From JAGOUU01 sp964609155 (GTDB taxonomy: Bacteria; Pseudomonadota; Gammaproteobacteria; JAGOUU01): a DNA stretch of 17,055 nucleotides. Shown piece by piece: positions 5,836 to 15,472 of this stretch. The stretch covers positions 1 through 17,055 of the forward strand of contig CAZSRF010000040.1 in the NCBI GenBank assembly GCA_964609155.1, read 5' to 3'. Under the pieces are notes generated by a model, which was not told the origin of the DNA, did not search any database, and saw only the letters and a list, made by a program, of their open reading frames with translations. The position numbers were made by a program, and so were the translations under genes. Numbering within the stretch: position 1 is the first letter of the stretch; the number at the start of each line of letters is the position of its first letter.

Positions 5836-8265
5836 ATGCTCTTAGCATACCTAACAGGGATAATACTTTTAATTTGGATTTTACTTTTTTATAACTTGCC
5901 TGCATTTTTGTGGTTTCTGTCTTCCACTGCTATTGTATTTATTAGTTATTATAATTATAAGTTTTTAGCTTTAACTTGGGTAAATCTGTTTTGGATTTCT
6001 TTAGTATATTGTATTTTTTCTAGTATTTTGCTCGTTTTATCTGTAAAAACTATCCGACGTCATCTCATTACTAAAAATATTTTACCAAAATTAAAAAAAC
6101 AATTACCTAAAATATCTTCTACAGAAGAACAAGCTATTGAAGCAGGAGATGTTTGGTGGGAAGGAGATATATTCAGCGGTAAGCTAGATTGGTCTAAATA
6201 TAATGACTATAAAATTCAAGCACTAACCGTGCAAGAGCAAGATTTTTTAGACACTAAGGTTAATGGGCTTTGTGAATTATTAAACGAGTGGGAGATCATG
6301 AATAAACATAAAGATCTTAGCTCAGAAGCATGGCAATATATCAAAGAGCATAAATTTTTAGCCATACATATTCCAAAAGAGTATGGTGGCTTGGAGTTTT
6401 CTGCTGCAGCACATTCAGCAATAGTCACCAAAGTTGCAACTAAAAGTATCACGGCAGCGGTAACTATCATGGTACCAAATGCATTAGGACCAGGTGAATT
6501 ATTAATGCATTATGGCAATCTAGAGCAAAAGGCTTATTATTTACCACGGTTAGCTAATGGTGATGAGATTCCTTGTTTTGCCTTAACATCGCTACATGCT
6601 GGAAGTGATGCAGGTGGAATGCTTGATTACGGTGTGATCTGTAAACAAATCTATAATGATAAAGAAATTCTCGGCATAAAACTTAATTTTTCTAAACGAT
6701 ATATAACGTTAGCCCCTGTAGCTACGGTAATGGGTTTAGCTTTTAAATTATATGATCCAGAACAGCTATATAGTAAAATCACAGAGTTAGGGGTGACTCT
6801 TGCTTTAATTCCTACTAACACCCCAGGTATAGAAATTGGCAAAAGACACTTAGCTATGATGGTTCCATTTCAAAATGGTCCTATTAGAGGAAATGATGTT
6901 TTTATTCCTATGGACTATATTGTTGGTGGTACTGATTATATTGGAAAGGGCTGGTTCATGCTAATGGAATGCCTTTCTGGTGGCAGAGGGATATCACTGC
7001 CGGCATTGAGCGCTGCTACTTGTCAAGTATCATATTTATCGAGTGTTATCTATAGTAGCTTACGTGTACAGTTTAAAACAGCAATCGATCAACTTGAGGG
7101 TATTGAAGAGCAATTAGCAAAATTAGCAGGATATAATTTTATCTCTAATGCTGTAAGAACTCTTACCGTAAGTGCTATAGATCATGGTTTGAAACCTGCA
7201 GTTATAAGTGCTATTACTAAGTATCATTTGACAGAGTTTGCACGCAAAGCTATAAATTGCGCTATGGACATTCATGCTGGTAAGGGTGTTATGAGTGGTC
7301 CAAAAAACTATTTATCTAGTCCTTATATTGCTAATCCTGTGGCTATAACTGTTGAAGGCGCGAATATTTTAACAAGGAATCTTATTATTTTTGGACAAGG
7401 TGCTTTTCGTGCTCATCCTTTTGTGTTAGAAGAAATTCTTGCCCTTAAAGAAAGAAATTCTAGCTATGCGTTAAGACGTTTTGATAAGGTATTATTTAAA
7501 CATATTAAATATACTTTTAGTACATTAACTAGACTAAAAACTTATAACTTGCAACGAGTTTTTTATAAAATTACCAAGAGTAATGACTGGTTAAAAGCTT
7601 ATCAAAAAGATCTTACTAGACTTTCATGCGCCTTAGCATTAGCTACAGATATGGCTTTATTATTTATTGGTGGCAAATTAAAAACCAAGGAAAGATTGTC
7701 AAGTAGGTTAGGGGATGTAGTAAGTTACATTTATATGGGGATTTGTGTTATAAAATATTATCAAAATCTTCCCCATAAAGATGAATATCAACATATCACC
7801 AAATGGTGCTTGGATTATTGTTTATATCAGGCGCAAAAAAGCTTAGTAGATTATACCAGAAATTTTCCGACAAGAATAATTGGCGTATGGTTAAGAGTAG
7901 TTATGTTTCCTTGGGGGCTAAGTTATAAAAAGCCTAATGATAGGCAAGATGCTAGTTTAAATAAGGCGTTAAATTTATCAGATCCATTAGTTAGCTTGGT
8001 GTATTCTGGAACGAAAGATAATAACCTATCGCCAGTTGATATCTTAGTTCAAACATATAAACAGAAGAATGAAATACATGAATCTTTAAATTTATTGTAT
8101 AATTTCGCGGCAGAGAAGAAAATTATCTTTTCTAATGATCTCTCTAAAATGTTAGCAGAAGCTTTTGAAAAAAAATTAATTGCAGAGACGGAATTTAAAA
8201 AAATAAAAGATTATGCTGATAATGTACAAGAAATAATCAACGTTGATGAATTTGATAGCTTATAA
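5836..8265 (+). CDS. fadE: Acyl-CoA dehydrogenase FadE, membrane-anchored large type
   Basis: Catalyses the first step of fatty acid beta-oxidation, FAD-dependent conversion of acyl-CoA to trans-2-enoyl-CoA. The protein has 809 aa, like E. coli FadE (814), and matches it along its length. Two or three hydrophobic segments occupy residues 1-70 (membrane anchor), followed by the AGDVWWEGD block near residue 103, the KEYGGLEFSA region, AGSDAGG, NKRY-like SKRYITLAP, and TVEGANILTR with E507 as the probable catalytic base. The C-terminal end, INVDEFD, is also FadE-like. The AAGGAGG ribosome binding site directly before the ATG is very strong. It is the first gene of a five-gene operon. One oddity is that the usual TSPEAGSD stretch reads TSLHAGSD. 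The electron acceptor ETF is not encoded in the window. Confidence 0.96.
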   Translation: MLLAYLTGIILLIWILLFYNLPAFLWFLSSTAIVFISYYNYKFLALTWVNLFWISLVYCIFSSILLVLSVKTIRRHLITKNILPKLKKQLPKISSTEEQAIEAGDVWWEGDIFSGKLDWSKYNDYKIQALTVQEQDFLDTKVNGLCELLNEWEIMNKHKDLSSEAWQYIKEHKFLAIHIPKEYGGLEFSAAAHSAIVTKVATKSITAAVTIMVPNALGPGELLMHYGNLEQKAYYLPRLANGDEIPCFALTSLHAGSDAGGMLDYGVICKQIYNDKEILGIKLNFSKRYITLAPVATVMGLAFKLYDPEQLYSKITELGVTLALIPTNTPGIEIGKRHLAMMVPFQNGPIRGNDVFIPMDYIVGGTDYIGKGWFMLMECLSGGRGISLPALSAATCQVSYLSSVIYSSLRVQFKTAIDQLEGIEEQLAKLAGYNFISNAVRTLTVSAIDHGLKPAVISAITKYHLTEFARKAINCAMDIHAGKGVMSGPKNYLSSPYIANPVAITVEGANILTRNLIIFGQGAFRAHPFVLEEILALKERNSSYALRRFDKVLFKHIKYTFSTLTRLKTYNLQRVFYKITKSNDWLKAYQKDLTRLSCALALATDMALLFIGGKLKTKERLSSRLGDVVSYIYMGICVIKYYQNLPHKDEYQHITKWCLDYCLYQAQKSLVDYTRNFPTRIIGVWLRVVMFPWGLSYKKPNDRQDASLNKALNLSDPLVSLVYSGTKDNNLSPVDILVQTYKQKNEIHESLNLLYNFAAEKKIIFSNDLSKMLAEAFEKKLIAETEFKKIKDYADNVQEIINVDEFDSL

Positions 8266-8319
8266 ATTGTAAGAGATTTGTAGATAATAAATATAAAGTA
8301 ATAAATATTGGATAAACCT

Positions 8320-9597
8320 ATGCGTAATGTCTATATAGTAGATGGCACAAGAACCCCATTTTTAAAAGCTAAAGGAAAACCAGGTGAATTTGTGGGATCA
8401 GATTTAGCTGTTCAAACGGGTAAACAATTACTTTTACGGCAAAATTTTTCACAAGATCTAATTGAAGAGGTTATTATTGGTTGTGCTATGCCTGGTGCTG
8501 ATGAGGCTAATATAGCTAGAGTTATAGGTTTAAGATTGGGATTGCCTGAGCAAACCACCGGGTGGACAGTCATGCGCAATTGTGCTTCTGGATTGCAGGC
8601 TGTAGACAGCGCCTATAAAGATATAGCCATAGGGCGTTATGATATCGTATTAGCTGGTGGCACAGATGCTATGAGTCATACTCCCTTATTATATAATGCA
8701 AAAATGGTAAATTTTTTTGCAAAACTCAATACTAAAGGAACTATTTTAGATAAAGTTAAAACATTATTAAGTTTTCGGCCAAGCTTTCTTGCACCCATTA
8801 TTTCTCTTGAACGGGGTTTGACAGATCCTATTGTTGCTATGAATATGGGGCAAACAGCAGAAGAGGTGGCATTTAGATTTAATATAAGTCGTAAAGAGAT
8901 GGATGAATATGCTGTATCTAGTCATAAAAGATTAGCAGATGCAATCAGCCAAGATATTTTATCAGAAGTGACGCCTTTATATAGTCCATCTGGCCAAGTA
9001 TATATGTCTGATGATGGATTAAGAAGAGATAGCAATGTTAACAAACTTGCAACATTAAAACCTTTTTTTGATAAAAAATATGGAGAAGTTACTCCAGCTA
9101 ATAGTTCACAAATTACTGATGGTGCAGCTTTGCTATTGCTTGCTAGCGAAGATGCTGTAAAAAAACACAATCTAAATGTTATAGCTAAAATTAAAGATAT
9201 CAATTGGGCTGCTTTAGATCCTAAAGTCATGGGATTAGGGCCTGTCTATGCTAGCACGCCACTATTAGTACGCAATAATTTAAATCTAGAAAATATAGAC
9301 TATTGGGAAATTAACGAAGCATTTGCTGCTCAAGTATTAGGCTGTGTTGCAGCATGGCAAGACGAAGAATTCTGCAAAAAAGAACTAAATTTAACAGAGT
9401 CTTTTGGGACAGTTAATCTTGATAAGTTAAATGTCAATGGAGGTGCAATTGCACTAGGTCATCCTATAGGTGCAAGCGGGGCAAGAGTAACATTAAGAGC
9501 TGCAAAATTATTAAAGGCGAATAATAAAAAATATGCTGTTGCGAGTCTTTGTATAGGTGGAGGACAGGGAGGAGCAATTTTACTGGAAGCAGCTTAA
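8320..9597 (+). CDS. Acetyl-CoA C-acyltransferase (thiolase), FadI-like
   Basis: Thiolase for the last step of beta-oxidation: it cleaves 3-ketoacyl-CoA with CoA into acetyl-CoA and a shortened acyl-CoA. The 425-aa protein is longer than FadA-type thiolases and closer to the FadI/trifunctional-beta size class. The acylated cysteine is C88 in RNCASGLQA, His381 lies in GGAIALGHPIGASGA, and the second catalytic cysteine is C411 in SLCIGGGQGG; NEAFAAQ is also present, so it should be active. The start is placed at the ATG at 8320, preceded by a TTGGAT sequence, rather than the in-frame TTG at 8308 that has nothing like a ribosome binding site. It lies 54 bp after fadE and 58 bp before the hydratase/dehydrogenase fusion, the same order as E. 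coli fadI-fadJ. A biosynthetic thiolase is less likely in this operon. Confidence 0.9.
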   Translation: MRNVYIVDGTRTPFLKAKGKPGEFVGSDLAVQTGKQLLLRQNFSQDLIEEVIIGCAMPGADEANIARVIGLRLGLPEQTTGWTVMRNCASGLQAVDSAYKDIAIGRYDIVLAGGTDAMSHTPLLYNAKMVNFFAKLNTKGTILDKVKTLLSFRPSFLAPIISLERGLTDPIVAMNMGQTAEEVAFRFNISRKEMDEYAVSSHKRLADAISQDILSEVTPLYSPSGQVYMSDDGLRRDSNVNKLATLKPFFDKKYGEVTPANSSQITDGAALLLLASEDAVKKHNLNVIAKIKDINWAALDPKVMGLGPVYASTPLLVRNNLNLENIDYWEINEAFAAQVLGCVAAWQDEEFCKKELNLTESFGTVNLDKLNVNGGAIALGHPIGASGARVTLRAAKLLKANNKKYAVASLCIGGGQGGAILLEAA

Positions 9598-9655
9598 TTT
9601 TTGAGTAGCAGTGAAAAGATTAAAGATATTAAAATATTAAAAAACAGTAGATATT

Positions 9656-11764
9656 ATGAATAATAAAATATATAACGACTGGCATTATAAGCTAGATGCT
9701 GACAGCATCCTGTGGCTTGCATTTGACAGAAAAGGGAAATCAGTCAATAGCTTATCACAAGCGGCTGTTAAAGAATTGGGTGTTATTTTAACAAAATTAC
9801 TGGCTAATAAATTAGAAACACTTGATGATAATAAAGTTGCTGGGTTAATTATTTATTCTGGTAAAGATACTGGTTTTGTTGCTGGAGCTGATGTAACTGA
9901 GTTTACGACAGTGAAATCAGTGAATGATGCAAAAGAATTACTAGAAAATGGTCGTAATGTTTTTAAACAACTAGAAAACTTGCCGATTCCCACGGCTGCT
10001 ATGATTGATGGCTTTTGTTTAGGTGGGGGTTGTGAGTTATCTTTGGCATGTGACTACCGTGTGGTTTCAGATAAAATAGGTACTAAAATAGGATTGCCTG
10101 AAGTTATGTTAGGTATTATCCCAGGTTGGGGAGGCACTGTAAGATTGCCAAAACTGATTGGAGGACTAAATGCCTTACCTATGATGATGCAGGGTAGAGC
10201 AGTAAACGGCCTACAGGCCTATAAAATGGGTTTGGTTGATGCTTGTGTGCCTATCAGGCAATTAAAAAAAGCAGTTAAAATACTAGTAATGAATAAAGCT
10301 GGGGCAAAAAATAAATATGTCAAAAAGTTAGGCTTTTTAGCAAGTTTATCTAATCAAGCACCTTTTAGAAATATATTTACATATTTTGCTCGCAAGCAAC
10401 TTGTTGCTAAAGCTAAAGAAGAACATTATCCCGCACCTTTTGCGATTTTAAATAATTTTGAAAAATATGGTATAGATAACTTTGAGAAATCTTATGCTGC
10501 TGAGCTCTCAGCAGATCTTAAATTAATAGAGCATAGCACTACAAAAAATTTACTGCGTGTTTTTTTCTTACAGGAAAAACTAAAAGAATTTGCAAAAAAA
10601 GCAGACAAAAAAATTAAGCACGTGCATGTAATCGGTGCTGGCACCATGGGTGGTGATATCGCAGCTTGGTGTGCTTTTAGAAACATTAAAGTTACATTAC
10701 AAGACCAGAGTTATACAGCTATTGCTCCTGCAATGGGGCGCGCTTTTAAATTGTTTAAGAGCAAGGTTAAAAAAGATCACTTGGCCAATCTAATGCTTGA
10801 TAGGATAACGCCAGATGTAGATGGCTTTGGTATTAAACATGCTGATTTAATTATAGAAGCAATATTTGAAGATTTAAAAGTTAAACAAGATTTATTTGTT
10901 CATTTAGAAAAAGAAGCAAAGCCAGATGCTTTGTTAGCAACAAATACTTCAAGTATTTTACTAGATGAGATTAACCAGGTGTTAACTAATAGATCACGTT
11001 TGGTTGGGATTCACTTTTTTAATCCGGTAGCTAAAATGATGTTGGTAGAAGTTGTCAAAGGGGATCATACAGATAATAGCATTGCCGAACGTGCTTATAG
11101 TTTTGTGAATCAGATTGGTAAACTTCCTTTGCCTGTTACAAGTAGCCCAGGGTTTTTAGTTAATCGTGTTTTGTCAGCATATATGCACGAGACCTTTATT
11201 TTGCTGTCAGAAAATAAATCTCCTGAAATAATAGATTTTGCCATGAAGAAATTTGGTATGCCCATGGGACCAGTTGAGATGGCTGATATCGTTGGTTTAG
11301 ACATTTGTTTATCCGTTGCTAAAAATATTTCTAAATACTATAACGAGGATATCCCGGAAATATTACAAGAAAAAGTTTCAGTTAAAGAATTGGGCAAAAA
11401 AACAAATAAGGGCTTTTACCAATATAAAAACGGCAAGTTAATTAGGCAAAAATGTAACAGTATTAGCTATGATCAGGATAAATTAAAGCATATAACAGAT
11501 AGATTAGTAATGCGAATTTTAAATATTTGTATGACCTGCCTAAGAGAAGGTGTAGTCGACAATGCTGAGCTTGTGGATGCTGGATTGATCTTTGGCGCAG
11601 GTTTTGCGCCATTTAGAGGAGGTCCTATGAATTACTTAGAAACATTAGGGCAAGAACAAGTCCGTAAAAAATTATTAGAGCTTGAACGTCAGTATGGCGT
11701 TAGATTTAAACCTGATGCAATGTTTGAAGAAGTAAGAGGAAAGTATGCGCAAATGTGTGATTAA
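9656..11764 (+). CDS. FadB/FadJ-type enoyl-CoA hydratase/3-hydroxyacyl-CoA dehydrogenase
   Basis: A multifunctional beta-oxidation enzyme that hydrates 2-enoyl-CoA and then oxidises L-3-hydroxyacyl-CoA with NAD+. At 702 aa it is slightly shorter than E. coli FadJ (714) and FadB (729). The N-terminal crotonase domain (about 1-300) has the oxyanion-hole AGADVTEF block and both catalytic glutamates, E127 in GGGCEL and E149 in GLPEVMLG. The dehydrogenase part has the NAD-binding GAGTMGG motif from G327, catalytic H453 in GIHFFNP, PGFLVNR, and a C-terminal FAPFRGGPMNYLETLG block like that of FadB/FadJ. Its thiolase partner is probably the FadI-like protein just upstream. The last 20 bp overlap the next gene, implying translational coupling. 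The ribosome binding site is weak. I cannot decide between FadB and FadJ from sequence alone. Confidence 0.93.
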   Translation: MNNKIYNDWHYKLDADSILWLAFDRKGKSVNSLSQAAVKELGVILTKLLANKLETLDDNKVAGLIIYSGKDTGFVAGADVTEFTTVKSVNDAKELLENGRNVFKQLENLPIPTAAMIDGFCLGGGCELSLACDYRVVSDKIGTKIGLPEVMLGIIPGWGGTVRLPKLIGGLNALPMMMQGRAVNGLQAYKMGLVDACVPIRQLKKAVKILVMNKAGAKNKYVKKLGFLASLSNQAPFRNIFTYFARKQLVAKAKEEHYPAPFAILNNFEKYGIDNFEKSYAAELSADLKLIEHSTTKNLLRVFFLQEKLKEFAKKADKKIKHVHVIGAGTMGGDIAAWCAFRNIKVTLQDQSYTAIAPAMGRAFKLFKSKVKKDHLANLMLDRITPDVDGFGIKHADLIIEAIFEDLKVKQDLFVHLEKEAKPDALLATNTSSILLDEINQVLTNRSRLVGIHFFNPVAKMMLVEVVKGDHTDNSIAERAYSFVNQIGKLPLPVTSSPGFLVNRVLSAYMHETFILLSENKSPEIIDFAMKKFGMPMGPVEMADIVGLDICLSVAKNISKYYNEDIPEILQEKVSVKELGKKTNKGFYQYKNGKLIRQKCNSISYDQDKLKHITDRLVMRILNICMTCLREGVVDNAELVDAGLIFGAGFAPFRGGPMNYLETLGQEQVRKKLLELERQYGVRFKPDAMFEEVRGKYAQMCD

Positions 11765-14153
11765 CAAAGTAGCGGTGTTAGGTGCTGGAGTTATGGGGTC
11801 GCAAATTGCTGCCCATTTTGCGAATTGTAATTTTACTGTGTTATTGTATGATTTGCCAGGAAGGGCTGCGCAAGCAATTCAAGGGTTGACTAAGTTAAAA
11901 CCCAGCCCATTGGCCGTAACAACAGGCCATAAACTTACTGTTTCTAATATTATGCCTCTAGATTACGAGAATAATAGTTTAGAATTATTGATGCAATGTG
12001 ATTTAATTATAGAGGCTGTTGCTGAAAATATAGAGATAAAGATTAATCTTTATGAAAAAATAAAAATTTTTATAAATCATAACGCATTATTTTGTACTAA
12101 TACATCTGGATTAAGTATCAATAAATTAGCAACCGCGCTTAAAGCAGTTAAAAATAATAAAAATCTATCTTCGCGATTTTGTGGTGTACATTTTTTCAAT
12201 CCACCACGTTATCAAAAACTAGTTGAGCTTATCGGGCATGATGAAACATCTCCAGATGTATTAGATGGCTTAGAAGAATTTTTCACAAGATATTTAGGAA
12301 AGGGTGTTGTAAGAGCAAATGATACCCCAAATTTTATAGCGAACCGTATTGGTGTTTTTTCCTTGCTGACGGTTATGTATTATGCAAAAAAATATGATAT
12401 ATCTTTAGATCTTGCTGATGTTTTAACGGGCGAGCTAATAGGTCGGGCTAAAAGTGCTACATTTAGAACAGCTGATGTGGTTGGTCTAGATACTCTTGAT
12501 CTGGTTATTAGAACAATGGGAGAGCAATGTTTAGATGATCCATGGAAAGAATATTTAAAATCCCCTGAGTATTTATCTCACCTTATTGCTAAAAAATCTT
12601 TTGGACAAAAATCCGGGCGGGGTTTTTACAAAAAATCTGGTTCAATAATAGAAGTATATAACATAAATACTGATAGTTACTCTAAGTCTAATCTTAGTCT
12701 AGAAAATGTTGATAAAAAATTGTTATCAATTTTACAAAATAAAGATATTAACATTAAGTATAATGATTTAAAGAATTATAACCACCCACAAGCTCAATTT
12801 TTATGGGAAAGTTTTCGTGAGCTTTGGATATATACTGCTTATCATTTGACGGATATCTCAGGTAGTGTACGTGATGTGGATAAGGCTTTGCGCTGGGGGT
12901 TTGGTTGGCAACATGGTCCATTTGAGTTGTGGCAGGCATCAGGATGGCAAAATATTAATAAATTAATCAGCGATGATATAAATAATAATAAATCACTAGT
13001 AAAAAACATAACGTTTCCCAATTGGGTGAGTTCTGATTTATGTAAAAATGGAGTCTATAATAACTCATTAGGTTTAGCATTTAATGCCAGGGCTAATACT
13101 TTTACTGAGCAAGCTGATTTAGCGGTATATAAAAGGCAATATAAATATACAAGCATGAGCGCAAAAGAAATTATTCTTGAAAATAAGGATGCAAAACTTT
13201 GGATTTATCATAAAAACAATATTGATAACCTTATTTTTAGTTTTAAGACCAAAGCAAATGTTATTACATCAGATTTAATATCTCTTCTTAGTGACGCGAT
13301 AGATTACATAACAGACCACAATGATAAATATGCATATTTGATTATTTGGCAAGATCGTGGTGATAATTTCTGTGCTGGCGCTGATCTCAAAGGGTTTCTT
13401 GGTTGTGTAGAGACAAGCAATTATGAATTAATGGATCAGGTACTCTGTCGGTTTCAAAATCTATGTCAAAAAATACGATATTGCAATTTTCCTGTTATTG
13501 CAGCTTGTAAGGGCATGGTACTGGGTGGTGGAACGGAACTATTAATGCACTGTGATAGAGTTGTTGCTGCTTTAGAGTCCTATATAGGTCTGGTAGAGGT
13601 GGGTGTTGGAGTAATTCCAGCTGGTGGTGGTTGTAAAGAAATGTTGTTACGTGCTAACAATCATTATTATACTAATTATGCGGAGATTGATAAAATTACT
13701 GAACAATATTTTAAATCTATCGCAACGGCACAAGTGTCATCTAGTGCACAAGATGCTATTAGATTAGGGTATCTTAGAGTTAATGATGTTATCATTGCCA
13801 ATACAGATGAATTATTAAATACAGCTATTTCAACAGCAAATCATATAGTATATGGTAATTATCAATCACCAACAAAAAATAAATTAAAGGTAAGCTCCAA
13901 TAGATTAAAAGCAAATATTTTAGCTTTACTAGCTAATTATTTTGCAGGTAATTTTATCACACAACATGATTATACAATTGCTTCAAAACTAGCTGATGTA
14001 TTAAGCGGCGGTAATGTAGATGTTGAGAGTGAAGTAAGTGAAGAATGGTTATTACAATTAGAGAGACGTGCTTTTGTAGAGCTTCTACAGCTTGTACCTA
14101 CGCAGGAAAGAATTAATCATATGTTATCCACTGGAAAGCCATTACGTAATTAA
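11745..14153 (+). CDS. FadN-type 3-hydroxyacyl-CoA dehydrogenase/enoyl-CoA hydratase
   Basis: A second multifunctional beta-oxidation enzyme with the reverse domain order: dehydrogenase first, hydratase last, as in Bacillus subtilis FadN (about 790 aa; here 802). The Rossmann motif GAGVMG starts at G13, catalytic H149 lies in GVHFFNPPR, and NFIANRIG and RTADVVGLDTLD follow. A second dehydrogenase C-terminal domain with RDVDKALRWGFGWQHGPFE lies at about residues 377-395. The crotonase part begins near residue 470 and keeps both catalytic glutamates, E598 in GGGTELL and E618 in GLVEVGVG, plus CAGADLKGF. Both activities should therefore be intact. The ATG at 11745 lies inside the end of the preceding gene with an AGAGGA ribosome binding site; fadA follows after only 9 bp. 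The pairing with that thiolase mirrors the Bacillus fadN-fadA order. Confidence 0.92.
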   Translation: MRKCVINKVAVLGAGVMGSQIAAHFANCNFTVLLYDLPGRAAQAIQGLTKLKPSPLAVTTGHKLTVSNIMPLDYENNSLELLMQCDLIIEAVAENIEIKINLYEKIKIFINHNALFCTNTSGLSINKLATALKAVKNNKNLSSRFCGVHFFNPPRYQKLVELIGHDETSPDVLDGLEEFFTRYLGKGVVRANDTPNFIANRIGVFSLLTVMYYAKKYDISLDLADVLTGELIGRAKSATFRTADVVGLDTLDLVIRTMGEQCLDDPWKEYLKSPEYLSHLIAKKSFGQKSGRGFYKKSGSIIEVYNINTDSYSKSNLSLENVDKKLLSILQNKDINIKYNDLKNYNHPQAQFLWESFRELWIYTAYHLTDISGSVRDVDKALRWGFGWQHGPFELWQASGWQNINKLISDDINNNKSLVKNITFPNWVSSDLCKNGVYNNSLGLAFNARANTFTEQADLAVYKRQYKYTSMSAKEIILENKDAKLWIYHKNNIDNLIFSFKTKANVITSDLISLLSDAIDYITDHNDKYAYLIIWQDRGDNFCAGADLKGFLGCVETSNYELMDQVLCRFQNLCQKIRYCNFPVIAACKGMVLGGGTELLMHCDRVVAALESYIGLVEVGVGVIPAGGGCKEMLLRANNHYYTNYAEIDKITEQYFKSIATAQVSSSAQDAIRLGYLRVNDVIIANTDELLNTAISTANHIVYGNYQSPTKNKLKVSSNRLKANILALLANYFAGNFITQHDYTIASKLADVLSGGNVDVESEVSEEWLLQLERRAFVELLQLVPTQERINHMLSTGKPLRN

Positions 14154-14162
14154 GAGTATATT

Positions 14163-15338
14163 ATGATGCAAGATGTTTATATAGTAAAAGCTAAACGTAC
14201 TCCTGTCTGCAAAGCTTATAAAGGAGGGCTTGCTAAAGTTCGTCCTGATGATTTATTAGCTCATGTATTAAAGGGGTTGCTTGCAGGGACGAATATTGAT
14301 TCAGCTGTTATTGAAGATGTTATTATTGGGTGCGCAATGCCAGAAGCAGAGCAGGGAATGAATGTTGCTCGTGTAGCCACATTATTAGCAGGATATTCTG
14401 ATAGAGTTCCTGCAATGACTATTAATAGATTTTGTAGCTCAGGGTTGCAATCTATTGCTTTAGCAGCTAACCAAGTTGCTAGTGGTTGTAATGATATTGT
14501 TATCGCAGGTGGTGTTGAAAGTATGAGTATGATACCGTTAGGGGGGTATAATTATCGTGCTAATGTTAACTTTTTTGATCAAGATAAACCTGAAAATATA
14601 GGTATAGCCTATAGTATGGGTATTACAGCTGAATTGGTTGCAAATAAATGGGAAATAACTCGCAATCAACAAGATGAATTTGCTTTAAATAGCCATAAAA
14701 AAGCTGTTAGTGCTATAAATAATAACTTATTTGCTGATGAAATAATTCCTTATACTGTAGTACAGAGAAATGAAAGAGAACAATCTACGACTTTAATATC
14801 AGTGGATGATGGTGCTAGATCTGATACGGATTTACAAAAACTTGCCAAATTGCCTGCGGTTTTCAAATTAAATGGTACAGTAACAGCTGGTAATAGTTCA
14901 CAGATGAGTGATGGTGCTGCTGCTTTATTATTAATGAGTGAAGCGGCTGTAAAAAAATATAATATACAGCCTATTGCTAGACTAAAAAGCTTTAGTGTAG
15001 CTGGTGTTCCTCCTGAAATTATGGGCATTGGTCCTATTGCTGCTATTCCGAAATGTTTAGCTCAATGTGGTTTAAGCTTGAATAATATAGACGTTATAGA
15101 GCTTAATGAAGCTTTTGCTGCTCAATCTCTTGCTGTTATAAAAGAATTACATATTGATTCCAATAAGGTTAACCCATTAGGAGGAGCTATTGCTCTTGGC
15201 CATCCTTTAGGTGCCACAGGTGCTATTAAAGCTTGTACTATTTTACATCATATGCAAAAAAATAAATTTAAGTATGGTATGGTGACAATGTGTATTGGGA
15301 CAGGAATGGGGGCTGCTGGTATCTTTGAAATGGTTTAG
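14163..15338 (+). CDS. fadA: 3-ketoacyl-CoA thiolase FadA
   Basis: Thiolase that completes the beta-oxidation cycle by releasing acetyl-CoA from 3-ketoacyl-CoA. The length of 391 aa matches FadA-type enzymes (387 in E. coli). Catalytic residues are all present: C91 in RFCSSGLQ, H347 in GGAIALGHPLGATGA, and C377 in TMCIGTGMGAA, with NEAFAAQS in between. Two ATG codons stand in tandem at the start (14163 and 14166) behind AAGAG, and either could be used. It is the last gene of the operon and sits 9 bp after the FadN-type gene, its likely functional partner. It differs clearly from the longer FadI-like thiolase upstream, so the operon has two distinct thiolases rather than a recent duplication. 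No terminator hairpin is visible in the 134 bp that follow. Confidence 0.94.
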   Translation: MMQDVYIVKAKRTPVCKAYKGGLAKVRPDDLLAHVLKGLLAGTNIDSAVIEDVIIGCAMPEAEQGMNVARVATLLAGYSDRVPAMTINRFCSSGLQSIALAANQVASGCNDIVIAGGVESMSMIPLGGYNYRANVNFFDQDKPENIGIAYSMGITAELVANKWEITRNQQDEFALNSHKKAVSAINNNLFADEIIPYTVVQRNEREQSTTLISVDDGARSDTDLQKLAKLPAVFKLNGTVTAGNSSQMSDGAAALLLMSEAAVKKYNIQPIARLKSFSVAGVPPEIMGIGPIAAIPKCLAQCGLSLNNIDVIELNEAFAAQSLAVIKELHIDSNKVNPLGGAIALGHPLGATGAIKACTILHHMQKNKFKYGMVTMCIGTGMGAAGIFEMV

Positions 15339-15424
15339 ATAATTAATTCTTGCTAAATGATAGATATGAATTTATAATTCCTCGTGCTTAAGTGATGCAA
15401 AGATAATGTAAATGTTCAGCTAAA

Positions 15425-15454
15425 TTAAACATAAAATGTAGCATATTATATATA
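15425..15454 (+). promoter_or_regulatory. Possible weak promoter of the peroxiredoxin gene
   Basis: The 134-bp gap after fadA allows a separate promoter. TTAAAC (15425-15430) and TATATA (15449-15454) are 18 bp apart, and an alternative -10, TATTAT, lies at 15444-15449. All are poor matches in AT-rich DNA, so read-through from the fad operon is equally possible. Confidence 0.25.
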
Positions 15455-15472
15455 AAACAAAAGGAGTTTTTA

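Noticed and set aside
8922..9230. Minus-strand open frame of about 100 codons inside the FadI-like thiolase
   Set aside because: A similar shadow occurs at 14750-15028 opposite fadA, at the same conserved thiolase segment, so it reflects codon pattern and not a gene.
15339..15472. Terminator for the fad operon
   Set aside because: No stem followed by a T-run was found in the 134-bp gap, so the end of the operon transcript is undetermined.
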